This document shows, piece by piece, positions 1-6,104 of a stretch of 14,273 bases of DNA; the stretch's first letter is position 1, and every line of letters begins with the position of its first letter. Below the pieces are notes generated by a model. It searched no databases. It was not told where the DNA came from and was given only the letters and a program-made list of their open reading frames with translations. The position numbers and the translations under genes are program-made. Source of the stretch: Ectothiorhodospiraceae bacterium (GTDB lineage: Bacteria; Pseudomonadota; Gammaproteobacteria; Nitrococcales; AK92). The DNA lies in contig JAJUFY010000019.1 of assembly GCA_029263635.1 (NCBI GenBank), positions 1 to 14,273 on the forward strand, read 5' to 3'.

Positions 1-60
1 GCCGGGGCGTCGCTGCTGTTGTAGCAGGCGATCCGGTCCGATGCGGAAGGGGGAATAGCG

Positions 61-89
61 CGGTGGGGCCCCTGTTCGGGGCCCCACCG
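61..89. terminator. Strong hairpin downstream of gst, probable terminator
   Basis: A perfect 12-bp GC-rich stem (CGGTGGGGCCCC at 61-72, GGGGCCCCACCG at 78-89) closes a 5-base loop. It lies 32 bases past the stop codon of the minus-strand glutathione transferase gene. There is no clear U-tract on either strand, so intrinsic termination is plausible but not certain; it could also act as a 3' stabiliser. Positions 1-60 hold no gene I can support: the stops at 22-24 and 56-58 on the plus strand could end an upstream gene, but too little is visible. Confidence 0.6.
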
Positions 90-121
90 ACTGACGTCGA
101 GCCGGGTTCGGCGTCCGGTGC

Positions 122-727
122 TCAGGCCAGTCCCTCGGCGGCCAGGGTATCGCGCACGGCCGGCCGCTGCGCCAGGCGGTCGGCGTAGGCGCGCAGGTTG
201 GCAAGGCTGCCGATGTCGACGCCGGTCACCTTGGCCCAGGTCAGCATGACGAAGCAGTAGATATCCGCGATTGAGTAATCCTCCCCGGCCAGATACGGCG
301 AGTCGGCCAGCCGGCGGTCGACCAGAGCGAACTTGCCGGCGATCAACTCCTTGGTCACCGGCTTGTAGTCATCCGGAGTCGTTGGCCGGAACAGCGGGCT
401 GAAGCTCTTGTGCAGCTCGGTGGCGATGAAATTGACCCATTCCAGCGTGTGGTAGCGGGCCATCGAGCCCGGCGCCGGCAGCAGACCGGACTGCGGCGCC
501 TGGTCGGCGATGTCCTGCAGGATCACCGCCGCTTCGGTGAGGATATCGCCGGAGTCGAGGGCAAGGGCGGGGACCTGGCCCTTGGGGTTGACGGCGAGGA
601 AGTCGCTGCCGTCCTCAAGCTTCTTCGCCGCCAGATCGACCCTGACGGCTTCGAAGGGCAGCTTGGCTTCGTTGAGGGCGATATGCGGTGCCAGCGAGCA
701 GGCACCAGGCGTCATGTAGAGCTTCAT
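122..727 (-). CDS. gstA: Glutathione S-transferase, beta class (GstA-like)
   Basis: Cytosolic enzyme that conjugates or transfers glutathione to electrophiles, with roles in detoxification and oxidative defence. At 201 residues it matches the length of E. coli GstA and aligns with it from end to end as I recall that sequence. It has the beta-class start with Cys10 in PGACSLA, the cis-Pro53 turn NPKGQVPAL (47-55) for glutathione binding, TE at 64-65, and His106 in ATELHK, the second residue conserved in the bacterial enzymes. The all-helical C-terminal domain runs from about 87 and ends in the typical AEGLA. The ATG at 727 has AGGA about 11 bases upstream, a rather long spacing. The gene follows the 90-aa gene by 53 bases on the same strand, so cotranscription is likely. 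Its physiological substrate cannot be read from sequence. Confidence 0.95.
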   Translation of the reverse strand: MKLYMTPGACSLAPHIALNEAKLPFEAVRVDLAAKKLEDGSDFLAVNPKGQVPALALDSGDILTEAAVILQDIADQAPQSGLLPAPGSMARYHTLEWVNFIATELHKSFSPLFRPTTPDDYKPVTKELIAGKFALVDRRLADSPYLAGEDYSIADIYCFVMLTWAKVTGVDIGSLANLRAYADRLAQRPAVRDTLAAEGLA

Positions 728-772
728 AGCGAGAAGTTTCCTGGAGTTGTTACGAACGGGGTGGGTAAGCCG

Positions 773-792
773 CCGGACGGTCAGCCGTCCGG
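773..792. terminator. Hairpin enclosing the stop codon of the 90-aa gene
   Basis: CCGGACGG (773-780) and CCGTCCGG (785-792) form a perfect 8-bp stem. The 4-base loop (781-784) contains the TGA stop of the upstream minus-strand gene. It lies between two same-strand genes and has no U-tract, so it may be a processing or attenuation element that sets the ratio of the two messages rather than a full terminator. Confidence 0.4.
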
Positions 793-1053
793 GAAATCGT
801 CCGGACTCTTTTCGGCCCAGCCGGTGGCGCGTCGGTACGCTTCGTTGGAGAGGTAGCCGCTGCTGTCGTCCTCGCCCTGCGGCTGCAGCGGCAGAGCCTG
901 CCAGGCGCTGCGCTGATAGCGTTCGATGCTGCCATCCTCGAAGCGGGCCTCGATGAACTCGTCGTTCTCGTCGATCCGGGTTACCTGCAGTCTGCGGCCG
1001 CCTGCGGCGTCGTAATACCAGCGCCCTGCAACGGGCTGTACCTGAGTCGGCAT
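781..1053 (-). CDS. Small acidic protein of unknown function, 90 aa
   Basis: I do not recognise this protein with certainty. It resembles small gammaproteobacterial proteins with a short beta-rich core: GRWYYDAAGGRRLQVTRID (10-28), then EFIEARFEDGSIERY (32-46) and a Trp (W50), followed by an acidic tail likely to be disordered (GEDDSSGYLSNEAY...). There is no signal peptide or membrane segment. The frame is open upstream to 1203, but the start at 1053 is preferred because GGGAGG sits 5-6 bases before that ATG. The proline-rich upstream extension looks non-coding. It is probably cotranscribed with the glutathione transferase 53 bases downstream and diverges from the thioredoxin-like gene, with an FNR/Anr box between. 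A hairpin (TGTCGG 1072-1077 with CCGACA 1082-1087) lies in its leader just ahead of the ribosome-binding site. Confidence 0.75.
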   Translation of the reverse strand: MPTQVQPVAGRWYYDAAGGRRLQVTRIDENDEFIEARFEDGSIERYQRSAWQALPLQPQGEDDSSGYLSNEAYRRATGWAEKSPDDFPDG

Positions 1054-1155
1054 GTCGGCCTCCCGTACCCCTGTCGGAAGCCCGACAATAGGGACGGGCG
1101 CAACGGCCTCCAAGGGCGGGGCGGGGCCGCTCGGCCGAACCGATGGCCTGCCGAC

Positions 1156-1161
1156 ATCATA
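1156..1161 (-). promoter_or_regulatory. Candidate -10 box for the 90-aa gene/gst unit
   Basis: Read on the minus strand this is TATGAT, five of six matches to TATAAT. The implied transcript start near 1149 puts the centre of the FNR/Anr box at about -60.5, close to the class I activator position. No good -35 box is present at the usual distance, which fits an activator-dependent promoter. The leader would be about 95 bases. This is an inference from motif and spacing only. Confidence 0.35.
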
Positions 1162-1202
1162 ATCCCGCCCGCCGGATTTCGGGTATTGTCGCCGCAACAT
1201 CA

Positions 1203-1216
1203 TTGATCTGGATCAA
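1203..1216. promoter_or_regulatory. FNR/Anr binding site
   Basis: TTGATCTGGATCAA matches the FNR/Anr consensus TTGAT-N4-ATCAA at all ten specified positions. It sits in the divergent gap between the minus-strand 90-aa gene (start 1053) and the plus-strand thioredoxin-like gene (start 1257). For the minus direction it is well placed for activation. For the plus direction it ends 40 bases before the ATG, so it could activate only from a very short leader, or repress if the start lies near 1196. FNR and Anr are oxygen-sensing [4Fe-4S] regulators. Confidence 0.75.
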
Positions 1217-1256
1217 CGCCGGGGTCTCCGATTCCGGCGAGCGAGGTGGAAGAGCT

Positions 1257-1586
1257 ATGGCGATGAATCATGAGTATGCGGAGGTGGAGCCGACACGGGC
1301 CGAGCTGGACGCCATCGAAGAGCCGGTGGTCCTGGAGTTCGGCAGTCCCTGGTGCGGTTACTGCAGCGCCGCGCAGCCGCTGCTGGAGACCGCCTTTGCC
1401 GAGTATCCGTCGGTACGGCACATCAAGATCGCCGACGGCAAAGGCCGCCGGCTGGGGCGCCTGTTCCGCGTCAAGCTCTGGCCGACCCTGGTGTTCCTCC
1501 GCCGCGGCGAGGAAGTGGCAAGACTGGTGCGGCCGACCGAGGTGGATGCGATCCGCGCGGCGCTGGCACAGATCGACACGGCATAG
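1257..1586 (+). CDS. Thioredoxin-like protein, single domain
   Basis: Small cytoplasmic thiol-disulfide protein of 109 residues, the usual thioredoxin size. The active site reads SPWCGYCSAAQPLL, a CxxC with Gly-Tyr between the cysteines rather than Gly-Pro. The cis-Pro loop is present as KLWPTLVFLRRGEEV, and the C-terminal helix follows. The frame is open from 1143, but the ATG at 1257 is preceded by GAGGTGGA and begins the folded domain. A second ATG at 1263 is also possible. The CGYC motif argues against it being the main thioredoxin TrxA (CGPC). It may be a dedicated reductant for a stress protein. It diverges from the 90-aa gene and gst across an FNR/Anr box and converges on the monooxygenase gene 52 bases away. 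Confidence 0.85.
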   Translation: MAMNHEYAEVEPTRAELDAIEEPVVLEFGSPWCGYCSAAQPLLETAFAEYPSVRHIKIADGKGRRLGRLFRVKLWPTLVFLRRGEEVARLVRPTEVDAIRAALAQIDTA

Positions 1587-1589
1587 CGG

Positions 1590-1639
1590 ATCCGGCCCAG
1601 GACCGGCTGGAGAACGGCATCGGTAGCCGGGAACGCCGT
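1590..1639. terminator. Weak hairpins between convergent genes
   Basis: The gap between the thioredoxin-like gene and the convergent monooxygenase holds imperfect inverted repeats. CCGGCC pairs with GGCTGG (one G-T pair) over a 7-base loop, and ACGGC (1614-1618) pairs with GCCGT (1635-1639) around a small CGG-tag-CCG stem. Neither has a U-tract. They may end both transcripts, but support is weak. Confidence 0.3.
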
Positions 1640-3132
1640 CAGCCGGTTTCCTGCGTTGCCAGCAGCGTCGGCTCGCCGGCCGTGGAAAACCGCAGGCAGC
1701 CGTCCTCGAGCCGGCTCAGCCTGAGCGAGAGCAGGTCGAGCAGATAGTTCTGGTGCACCCGCCAGGGCGCCTTGGAACCCTGCTTCGGGAAGGCGTCGAT
1801 CGCGCGCCGTATGTAGCCGGACGTCAGGCCGAACAGAGGCTGCGCGGTGACCGCCGGATCGTCGTTGCACGGGACACAGACGTCGTAGCCGCAGCGGTCC
1901 ATGTGCCTGAGCAGGCGGCAGACATAGCGGGACACCAGGTCTGCGCGCAGTGTCCAGGACATATTGGTGTAGCCGAAGCAGACTGCCAGGTTGGGCACGC
2001 CGCTCAGCATCAGCCCCCGGTAGCTCAGCGTCCGGTTCAGCTCGACCGGCGCGCCGTCGACCGTAAGCCGCAGCCCTCCCAGCGGCAGCAGCTGCAGGCC
2101 GGTGGCGGTGACGACGATGTCGGCCGGCAGTTCCTGGCCCGATTGCAGGCGGATGCCCCGCTCCGTGAAGGTGTCGATGCGGCCGGTGACGACGGAGGCG
2201 CGGCCGCCGCGGATGGCCCGGAACAGGTCGGCGTCCGGCACCAGGCACAGGCGCTGATCCCAGGGCCGATAGCGCGGCTGGAAATGGATGTCGAGCGGGT
2301 AGCCTGCCGGCAGCTGCCTGGCGACGTTGGCGCGCAAGACCCGGGCCGCCAGCCGCGGCGCCCGCCGGCAGAACTGATAGAAGGCGAGGCTCAGCAGCAT
2401 GTTCTTGCTGCGGATCAGCCGGTGCGCGAGGCGCGGCGGCAGCACGCGCTGTAATAGCCCGGCAATGCGGTCCGCGGCCGGCTGCGACAGGAGGTAGCTC
2501 GGCGAGCGTTGCAGCATGGTGACATGCGCGGCCCGCCTGGCCATGGCTGGCACCAGCGTCACGGCGGTTGCGCCGCTGCCGATCACTATCACCCGCTTGC
2601 CGCTGTAGTCGAGGTCCGCCGGCCACTGCTGGGGGTGGAGCAGCAGGCCCTGGAACCGCTCGCTGCCGGGAAAGGCGGGGCGGTAGCCGCTTTCGTAGCT
2701 GTAATAGCCGCTGCAGAGGTACAGGAAATTGCAGGTCAGGCGCACCGGGATGCGCTCAGGTCCGACTTCCGCCTCGACCGTCCAGCGCGCCTGCGCCGAC
2801 GACCAGGAGGCCGTCCGCACCCGGTGCTGGAAGCGGATGTGGCGGTCGATGCCGTGCTCGCGGGCGGTCTCCCGCAGGTACTCGAGGATGCCGGGGCCGT
2901 CGGCGATGGCCCGCGGGCGTGTCCAGGGCCGGAATTCGTAGCCCAGCGTGAACATGTCGGAGTCGGAGCGGACCCCGGGGTAGCGGAACAGGTCCCAGGT
3001 GCCGCCGATGCTGTTGCGCGCTTCGAGGATGGCGTAGCGCTTGCTGGGGCAGCGCGTCTGCAGATGGACGCCGGCGCCGATGCCGGACAGGCCTGCGCCG
3101 ACGATGAGTACCTCGACATGCTCGGCGGTCAT
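1639..3132 (-). CDS. FAD/NADPH-dependent monooxygenase, AlmA/EthA-like (Baeyer-Villiger type)
   Basis: Predicted flavin monooxygenase, 497 residues, the usual size for the EthA/AlmA branch. It has an N-terminal FAD Rossmann motif GAGLSG (12-17), the GGTWDLFRYPGVRSDSDM block (43-60) typical of this branch, a complete Baeyer-Villiger fingerprint FQGLLLHPQQW (160-170, FxGxxxHxxxW), the NADPH-binding GSGATA (185-190), and a late ATG block (VVTATG) near 340. It closely resembles Acinetobacter AlmA as I recall that protein. AlmA acts on long-chain alkanes, while EthA oxidises ketones and thio-compounds, so the substrate remains open. There is no signal peptide. The ATG at 3132 has AAGGA 7 bases upstream, but that site is buried in a hairpin. 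It lies 76 bases after the M20 amidohydrolase gene on the same strand and is probably cotranscribed with it. Confidence 0.9.
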   Translation of the reverse strand: MTAEHVEVLIVGAGLSGIGAGVHLQTRCPSKRYAILEARNSIGGTWDLFRYPGVRSDSDMFTLGYEFRPWTRPRAIADGPGILEYLRETAREHGIDRHIRFQHRVRTASWSSAQARWTVEAEVGPERIPVRLTCNFLYLCSGYYSYESGYRPAFPGSERFQGLLLHPQQWPADLDYSGKRVIVIGSGATAVTLVPAMARRAAHVTMLQRSPSYLLSQPAADRIAGLLQRVLPPRLAHRLIRSKNMLLSLAFYQFCRRAPRLAARVLRANVARQLPAGYPLDIHFQPRYRPWDQRLCLVPDADLFRAIRGGRASVVTGRIDTFTERGIRLQSGQELPADIVVTATGLQLLPLGGLRLTVDGAPVELNRTLSYRGLMLSGVPNLAVCFGYTNMSWTLRADLVSRYVCRLLRHMDRCGYDVCVPCNDDPAVTAQPLFGLTSGYIRRAIDAFPKQGSKAPWRVHQNYLLDLLSLRLSRLEDGCLRFSTAGEPTLLATQETG

Positions 3133-3140
3133 GCTGGGTT

Positions 3141-3161
3141 CCTTCGCGGCTAAGGCGAAGG
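3141..3161 (-). promoter_or_regulatory. RNA hairpin masking the monooxygenase ribosome-binding site
   Basis: On the minus-strand transcript CCUUCGC (3161-3155) pairs perfectly with GCGAAGG (3147-3141) across a 7-base loop. The second arm carries the AAGG of the Shine-Dalgarno sequence of the monooxygenase gene, whose ATG is at 3132. The fold should reduce initiation unless it is opened, for example by a ribosome, a protein or temperature. This is a direct sequence observation; the regulatory role is inferred. Confidence 0.45.
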
Positions 3162-3208
3162 GTAGGGTGGCCGGCAGCCGGAAGCAACCCGGGCCCTGGA
3201 TGGTCCGG

Positions 3209-4411
3209 TCAGGGCGTCAGCTGGTGGTCGTCGGCCCGGACCGTGTTCGCGAGCGCGGCGATGGTGTCGCGCGCGACCTGCTCGAAGAAGGCCGCTCCGA
3301 TCTTGAGGACCTCCTCGTCGACGGTGAATTGCGCGTTGTGCAACGAGACCTCCGCCTGGTCCGGACGGCGGGCGCCGAAGCGCACGTAGCAGCCGGGCAG
3401 CTTTTCCAGATAGAACGAAAAATCCTCGCCGCCCATGCTGGGGTAATCCATGGCCGCCAGCCCCGCCTCGCCGACCACCTTGGCGGCGGCGCTGCGGGCC
3501 AGCTCGGTTTCCAGGGGGCTGTTCACCACCGGCGGGCAGCCGAACTGGAAGTCCACGACGGTCCGGACGTTATGCAGCTCGCCGCTGGCCTTGGCCATGC
3601 GCTCCAGGCCGTTGACGATGCGCCGCCGTCCCTCCGGCGAGGTGGTGCGCAGCGTGCCCTCCAGCAGCACATCCTCGGCGATGACGTTGGCCGCCGAGCC
3701 GCCCACCATTCTGCCGATGGTGATCACGCTCGGATGAAACGGGTTGGTTTCGCGCGATATCAGGGTCTGGATGGCGACGATCAGCAGCGCGGTGGCGACG
3801 ATGGCGTCGGTTGCCTCGTGCGGCCGGGCGCCATGGCCGCCGCGGCCCCTGACGCGGATGCTGAAGACATCGGTCTGGGCCGTGATCGCGCCCGGTTCCA
3901 CCATGATCTGGCCGGTGCAGTACTGGTGGCCGACGTGACCGCCGAAGATCGCGTCGACGCCGTCCAGGGCGCCGGAGGCCAGCACCACCTGGGCCCCGTT
4001 GCCCTGCTCTTCGGCCGGCTGGAACACCAGCAGTACCCGCCCCGGCGGCGGGTCCTCCCGCAGCAGGGCGGCCGCCCCGAGCACCATGGTGACGTGGGCG
4101 TCGTGGCCACAGGCGTGCATGACGCCGGGTATCTCCGAGGCGAACGGCAGCCCGGTGGCTTCGGCGATCGGCAGCGCGTCCATATCGGCCCGCAGGGCGA
4201 CGGTGGGCCCTTTGCCGCCGGCGCCGTCGAGCATGCCGATCACGCCGCTGCCGACGCCGTCGTAACGGTAGGGGATGCCCAGCCGTTCCAGTTCGGTGAT
4301 GATGAGCTGCGCGGTGCGCGCCTCGCGATAGGCGAGCTCGGGATAGCGGTGAATGGTGCGGCGGATGTCCACCAGCCAGGGGAAGATAGGGTCGGCGCGC
4401 TCCCAGCCCAT
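3209..4411 (-). CDS. M20 family amidohydrolase (M20D, hippurate hydrolase/N-acyl amino acid deacylase-like)
   Basis: Predicted metal-dependent hydrolase of N-acylated amino acids or related amides, cytoplasmic, 400 residues as usual for M20D. Visible motifs in order: HRYPEL (21-26), LRADMDALPI (73-82), ACGHDAH (100-106, with metal ligands Cys101 and His103), FQPAEEQGNGA (130-140, with the catalytic and metal-binding Glu pair 134-135), His159 in GGHVGH, the dimerisation-domain GGHGARPHEATD (191-202), MGGEDFSFY (326-334) and His358 in LHNAQF. All expected ligands are present. The ATG at 4411 has only a weak GAGAG upstream. It diverges from the acetyltransferase gene across about 100 bases and is followed by the monooxygenase. 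The pairing does not reveal a known pathway, and the acyl substrate cannot be told from sequence. Confidence 0.92.
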   Translation of the reverse strand: MGWERADPIFPWLVDIRRTIHRYPELAYREARTAQLIITELERLGIPYRYDGVGSGVIGMLDGAGGKGPTVALRADMDALPIAEATGLPFASEIPGVMHACGHDAHVTMVLGAAALLREDPPPGRVLLVFQPAEEQGNGAQVVLASGALDGVDAIFGGHVGHQYCTGQIMVEPGAITAQTDVFSIRVRGRGGHGARPHEATDAIVATALLIVAIQTLISRETNPFHPSVITIGRMVGGSAANVIAEDVLLEGTLRTTSPEGRRRIVNGLERMAKASGELHNVRTVVDFQFGCPPVVNSPLETELARSAAAKVVGEAGLAAMDYPSMGGEDFSFYLEKLPGCYVRFGARRPDQAEVSLHNAQFTVDEEVLKIGAAFFEQVARDTIAALANTVRADDHQLTP

Positions 4412-4512
4412 GGTTGCTCTCGCAGTCCAGGATAGATCAGGGCTTGTCTGATAATGGCTGTCTATAGGCGGCGGCAGCGATTCCCAACGCAGCGCCAGGC
4501 AGGATGGTCGCG

Positions 4513-5190
4513 ATGCAACAGTTCATACAGGCCGGCTCGTCGGCAGTCGGCCTGACAATTCGCACGCTAGCCCGGAAGGAGGTCGCAGCCGCGATCGGGA
4601 TCTGCGCCCGCGGCATGCGCGACAACCCGGTGCATGTGCGGGTGTTCGGCACCGATCCGCACCGCCGCCGGCGGCGCCTGGAGCGGCTGTTCGCCGGGCT
4701 GCTGCCGTGGATCCAGCACCGCGGCTCGCTGGTCGGCGCCTGGTCCGGTCCTGTGCTGATCGGGGTGCTCGGCCTGCTGCCGCCCGGCACCTGCATGCCG
4801 ACCCGGCTGGACATGCTGCGGCTGCTGCCGGCACTGGCGCGCTGCCATACCCCAACCGGATTGATGCGTGTGCAGCGCTGGTTGAGCGCCTGGGCGGCGA
4901 ACGATCTCCCCGCGCCGCACTGGCATCTGGGACCGCTGGCGGTGGAGCCGGGGCTGCAGAGGCGCGGCGTGGGCAGCCGGCTGCTGCAGCATTGCCTGGC
5001 CGGTGCCGAAGGCTCGGCGGCGGCCCTGTACCTGGAGACCGACAAGCCCGACAACGTCGTCTTCTATGAAAGACGCGGCTTCGAGGTTATTGCCACGCTG
5101 CCGGTGCTTGGTACCCCGACCTGGCTGCTGCGGCGGCAGCCGGCTGCCGGCACTGGTGACGGGACGGCCGATCTGCTTAGATCTTTCTGA
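4513..5190 (+). CDS. GNAT family N-acetyltransferase
   Basis: Predicted acetyl-CoA-dependent acyltransferase, 225 residues from this start. The conserved GNAT core is in the C-terminal half: beta4-alpha3 motif A as LGPLAVEPGLQRRGVG (139-154), carrying the pyrophosphate-binding Q-R-R-G-V-G loop, and motif B as NVVFYERRGF (181-190) with a Tyr in the usual general-acid position. The N-terminal half holds an Arg-rich stretch (DPHRRRRRLERLF) and matches no domain I know. An ATG at 4504 is in frame, but AGGA at 4501-4504 is 8 bases before the ATG at 4513, which favours the latter. The stop is 27 bases before the glxR-like gene, suggesting one operon with glxR and hyi. The substrate is unknown; a link to glyoxylate metabolism is not established. 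Confidence 0.88.
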   Translation: MQQFIQAGSSAVGLTIRTLARKEVAAAIGICARGMRDNPVHVRVFGTDPHRRRRRLERLFAGLLPWIQHRGSLVGAWSGPVLIGVLGLLPPGTCMPTRLDMLRLLPALARCHTPTGLMRVQRWLSAWAANDLPAPHWHLGPLAVEPGLQRRGVGSRLLQHCLAGAEGSAAALYLETDKPDNVVFYERRGFEVIATLPVLGTPTWLLRRQPAAGTGDGTADLLRSF

Positions 5191-5217
5191 TTCCCACCGA
5201 CGCTGCAGGCGAGGCAG

Positions 5218-6099
5218 ATGATGGCAAGGCAAGTGGCATTTCTGGGGCTGGGAGCGATGGGGCGGCCGATGGCGGCGAATCTCGCCCGGGCCGGGCTGGC
5301 TACCCGCGGCTGGAACCGGACGGCCAGGCCGTTTGCCGCGGAAGCGGCAGCCGGCGTGGCGGTCCAGCCTGCGCTGGCCGACGCCGTGCGTGGCGCCGAG
5401 ATGGTCTGTATGTGTGTGCTGGACGATCACGCTGCGGAAGCGGTGCTGACGGCGGCACTGCCGCATCTGGCGCCGGGCACGGTGGTGCTCGACCACAGCA
5501 CGCTCGGCGTCGATACCGCCCAGCGCCTGGCGCAGCTGGCGGCCGGGCGGGGCGTCGACTACCTGGATGCACCGGTCAGCGGCGGCACCGCCGGTGCCGA
5601 AGCCGGCACGCTGACCATCATGGTCGGCGGCGAACGCGCCGCCTTCGACCGGGCGCAGGACGTGCTGCAGGCGATGGGGCGGCTGATCCGCTACCTGGGG
5701 CCTTCGGGCTGCGGGCAGGGCGCCAAGCTGGTCAACCAGCTGCTGACCGCGGTGCATTCGGCCGCCGCCGTGGAAGCGCTGCATCTCGGCGCGCGGCTGG
5801 GGTTGGATCTCGGCGAGCTGCACACGGTGCTGCAGGCGTCCTTCGGCGCCAGCCGCATGCTGGACCGCACGGTGCCGGTACTGCAGCAGCAGGCTTTTGC
5901 ATCTGCCTTCACGGTCGACGTGCTGACCAAGGATCTCGGCCTGATCGAGCGCCTGGGGAAGACGACCGGCACGGCGTTGCCGTTCGGCAAAGCAGCGCTG
6001 GACTTGTACCGGGCCGGACAGCAGGCCGGCCTCGGCGAACTCGATGCGGCGGCGCTGGTGCGGCTGCTGGCGGCGCGCTCGGTCTCCAGCGAGGGCTGA
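5218..6099 (+). CDS. glxR: NAD(P)-dependent beta-hydroxyacid dehydrogenase, probable 2-hydroxy-3-oxopropionate (tartronate semialdehyde) reductase
   Basis: Cytoplasmic oxidoreductase of the 3-hydroxyisobutyrate dehydrogenase family, 293 residues. The N-terminal Rossmann fold carries GLGAMG (10-15). The substrate-binding signature is DAPVSGGTAGAEAGTL (117-132). The catalytic Lys170 lies in GQGAKLVNQ with Asn173 at the conserved position, and KDLGL follows in the helical C-terminal domain. Tartronate semialdehyde reductase is favoured over 3-hydroxyisobutyrate dehydrogenase because the next gene, 5 bases downstream, encodes hydroxypyruvate isomerase. Together they would turn hydroxypyruvate/tartronate semialdehyde into glycerate. 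The start could be 5218 or 5221: GAGG at 5211-5214 is better spaced for 5221, while an upstream AGG suits 5218. Specificity within this family is hard to assign from motifs alone. Confidence 0.85.
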   Translation: MMARQVAFLGLGAMGRPMAANLARAGLATRGWNRTARPFAAEAAAGVAVQPALADAVRGAEMVCMCVLDDHAAEAVLTAALPHLAPGTVVLDHSTLGVDTAQRLAQLAAGRGVDYLDAPVSGGTAGAEAGTLTIMVGGERAAFDRAQDVLQAMGRLIRYLGPSGCGQGAKLVNQLLTAVHSAAAVEALHLGARLGLDLGELHTVLQASFGASRMLDRTVPVLQQQAFASAFTVDVLTKDLGLIERLGKTTGTALPFGKAALDLYRAGQQAGLGELDAAALVRLLAARSVSSEG

Positions 6100-6104
6100 C
6101 AGCC

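Noticed and set aside
1..60. 3' end of an upstream gene at the window edge
   Set aside because: Short open stretches end at 22-24 and 56-58 on the plus strand, but there is too little sequence to identify any protein.
1143..1256. N-terminal extension of the thioredoxin-like protein from 1143
   Set aside because: This DNA holds the FNR box and promoter elements, and a good ribosome-binding site precedes the ATG at 1257.
1358..2626. Minus-strand open frame of 422 codons
   Set aside because: It is out of frame with the monooxygenase on the same strand and runs antisense through the thioredoxin-like gene; no motif is present.
3041..4435. Plus-strand open frame of 464 codons
   Set aside because: It is antisense to the M20 amidohydrolase gene, which has all its metal ligands; the plus-strand product is His/Asp/Gly-rich shadow sequence.
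4567..5823. Minus-strand open frame of 418 codons
   Set aside because: It is antisense to the GNAT and glxR genes, both with intact motifs, and the product is Gln/Arg/Pro-rich without a recognisable fold.
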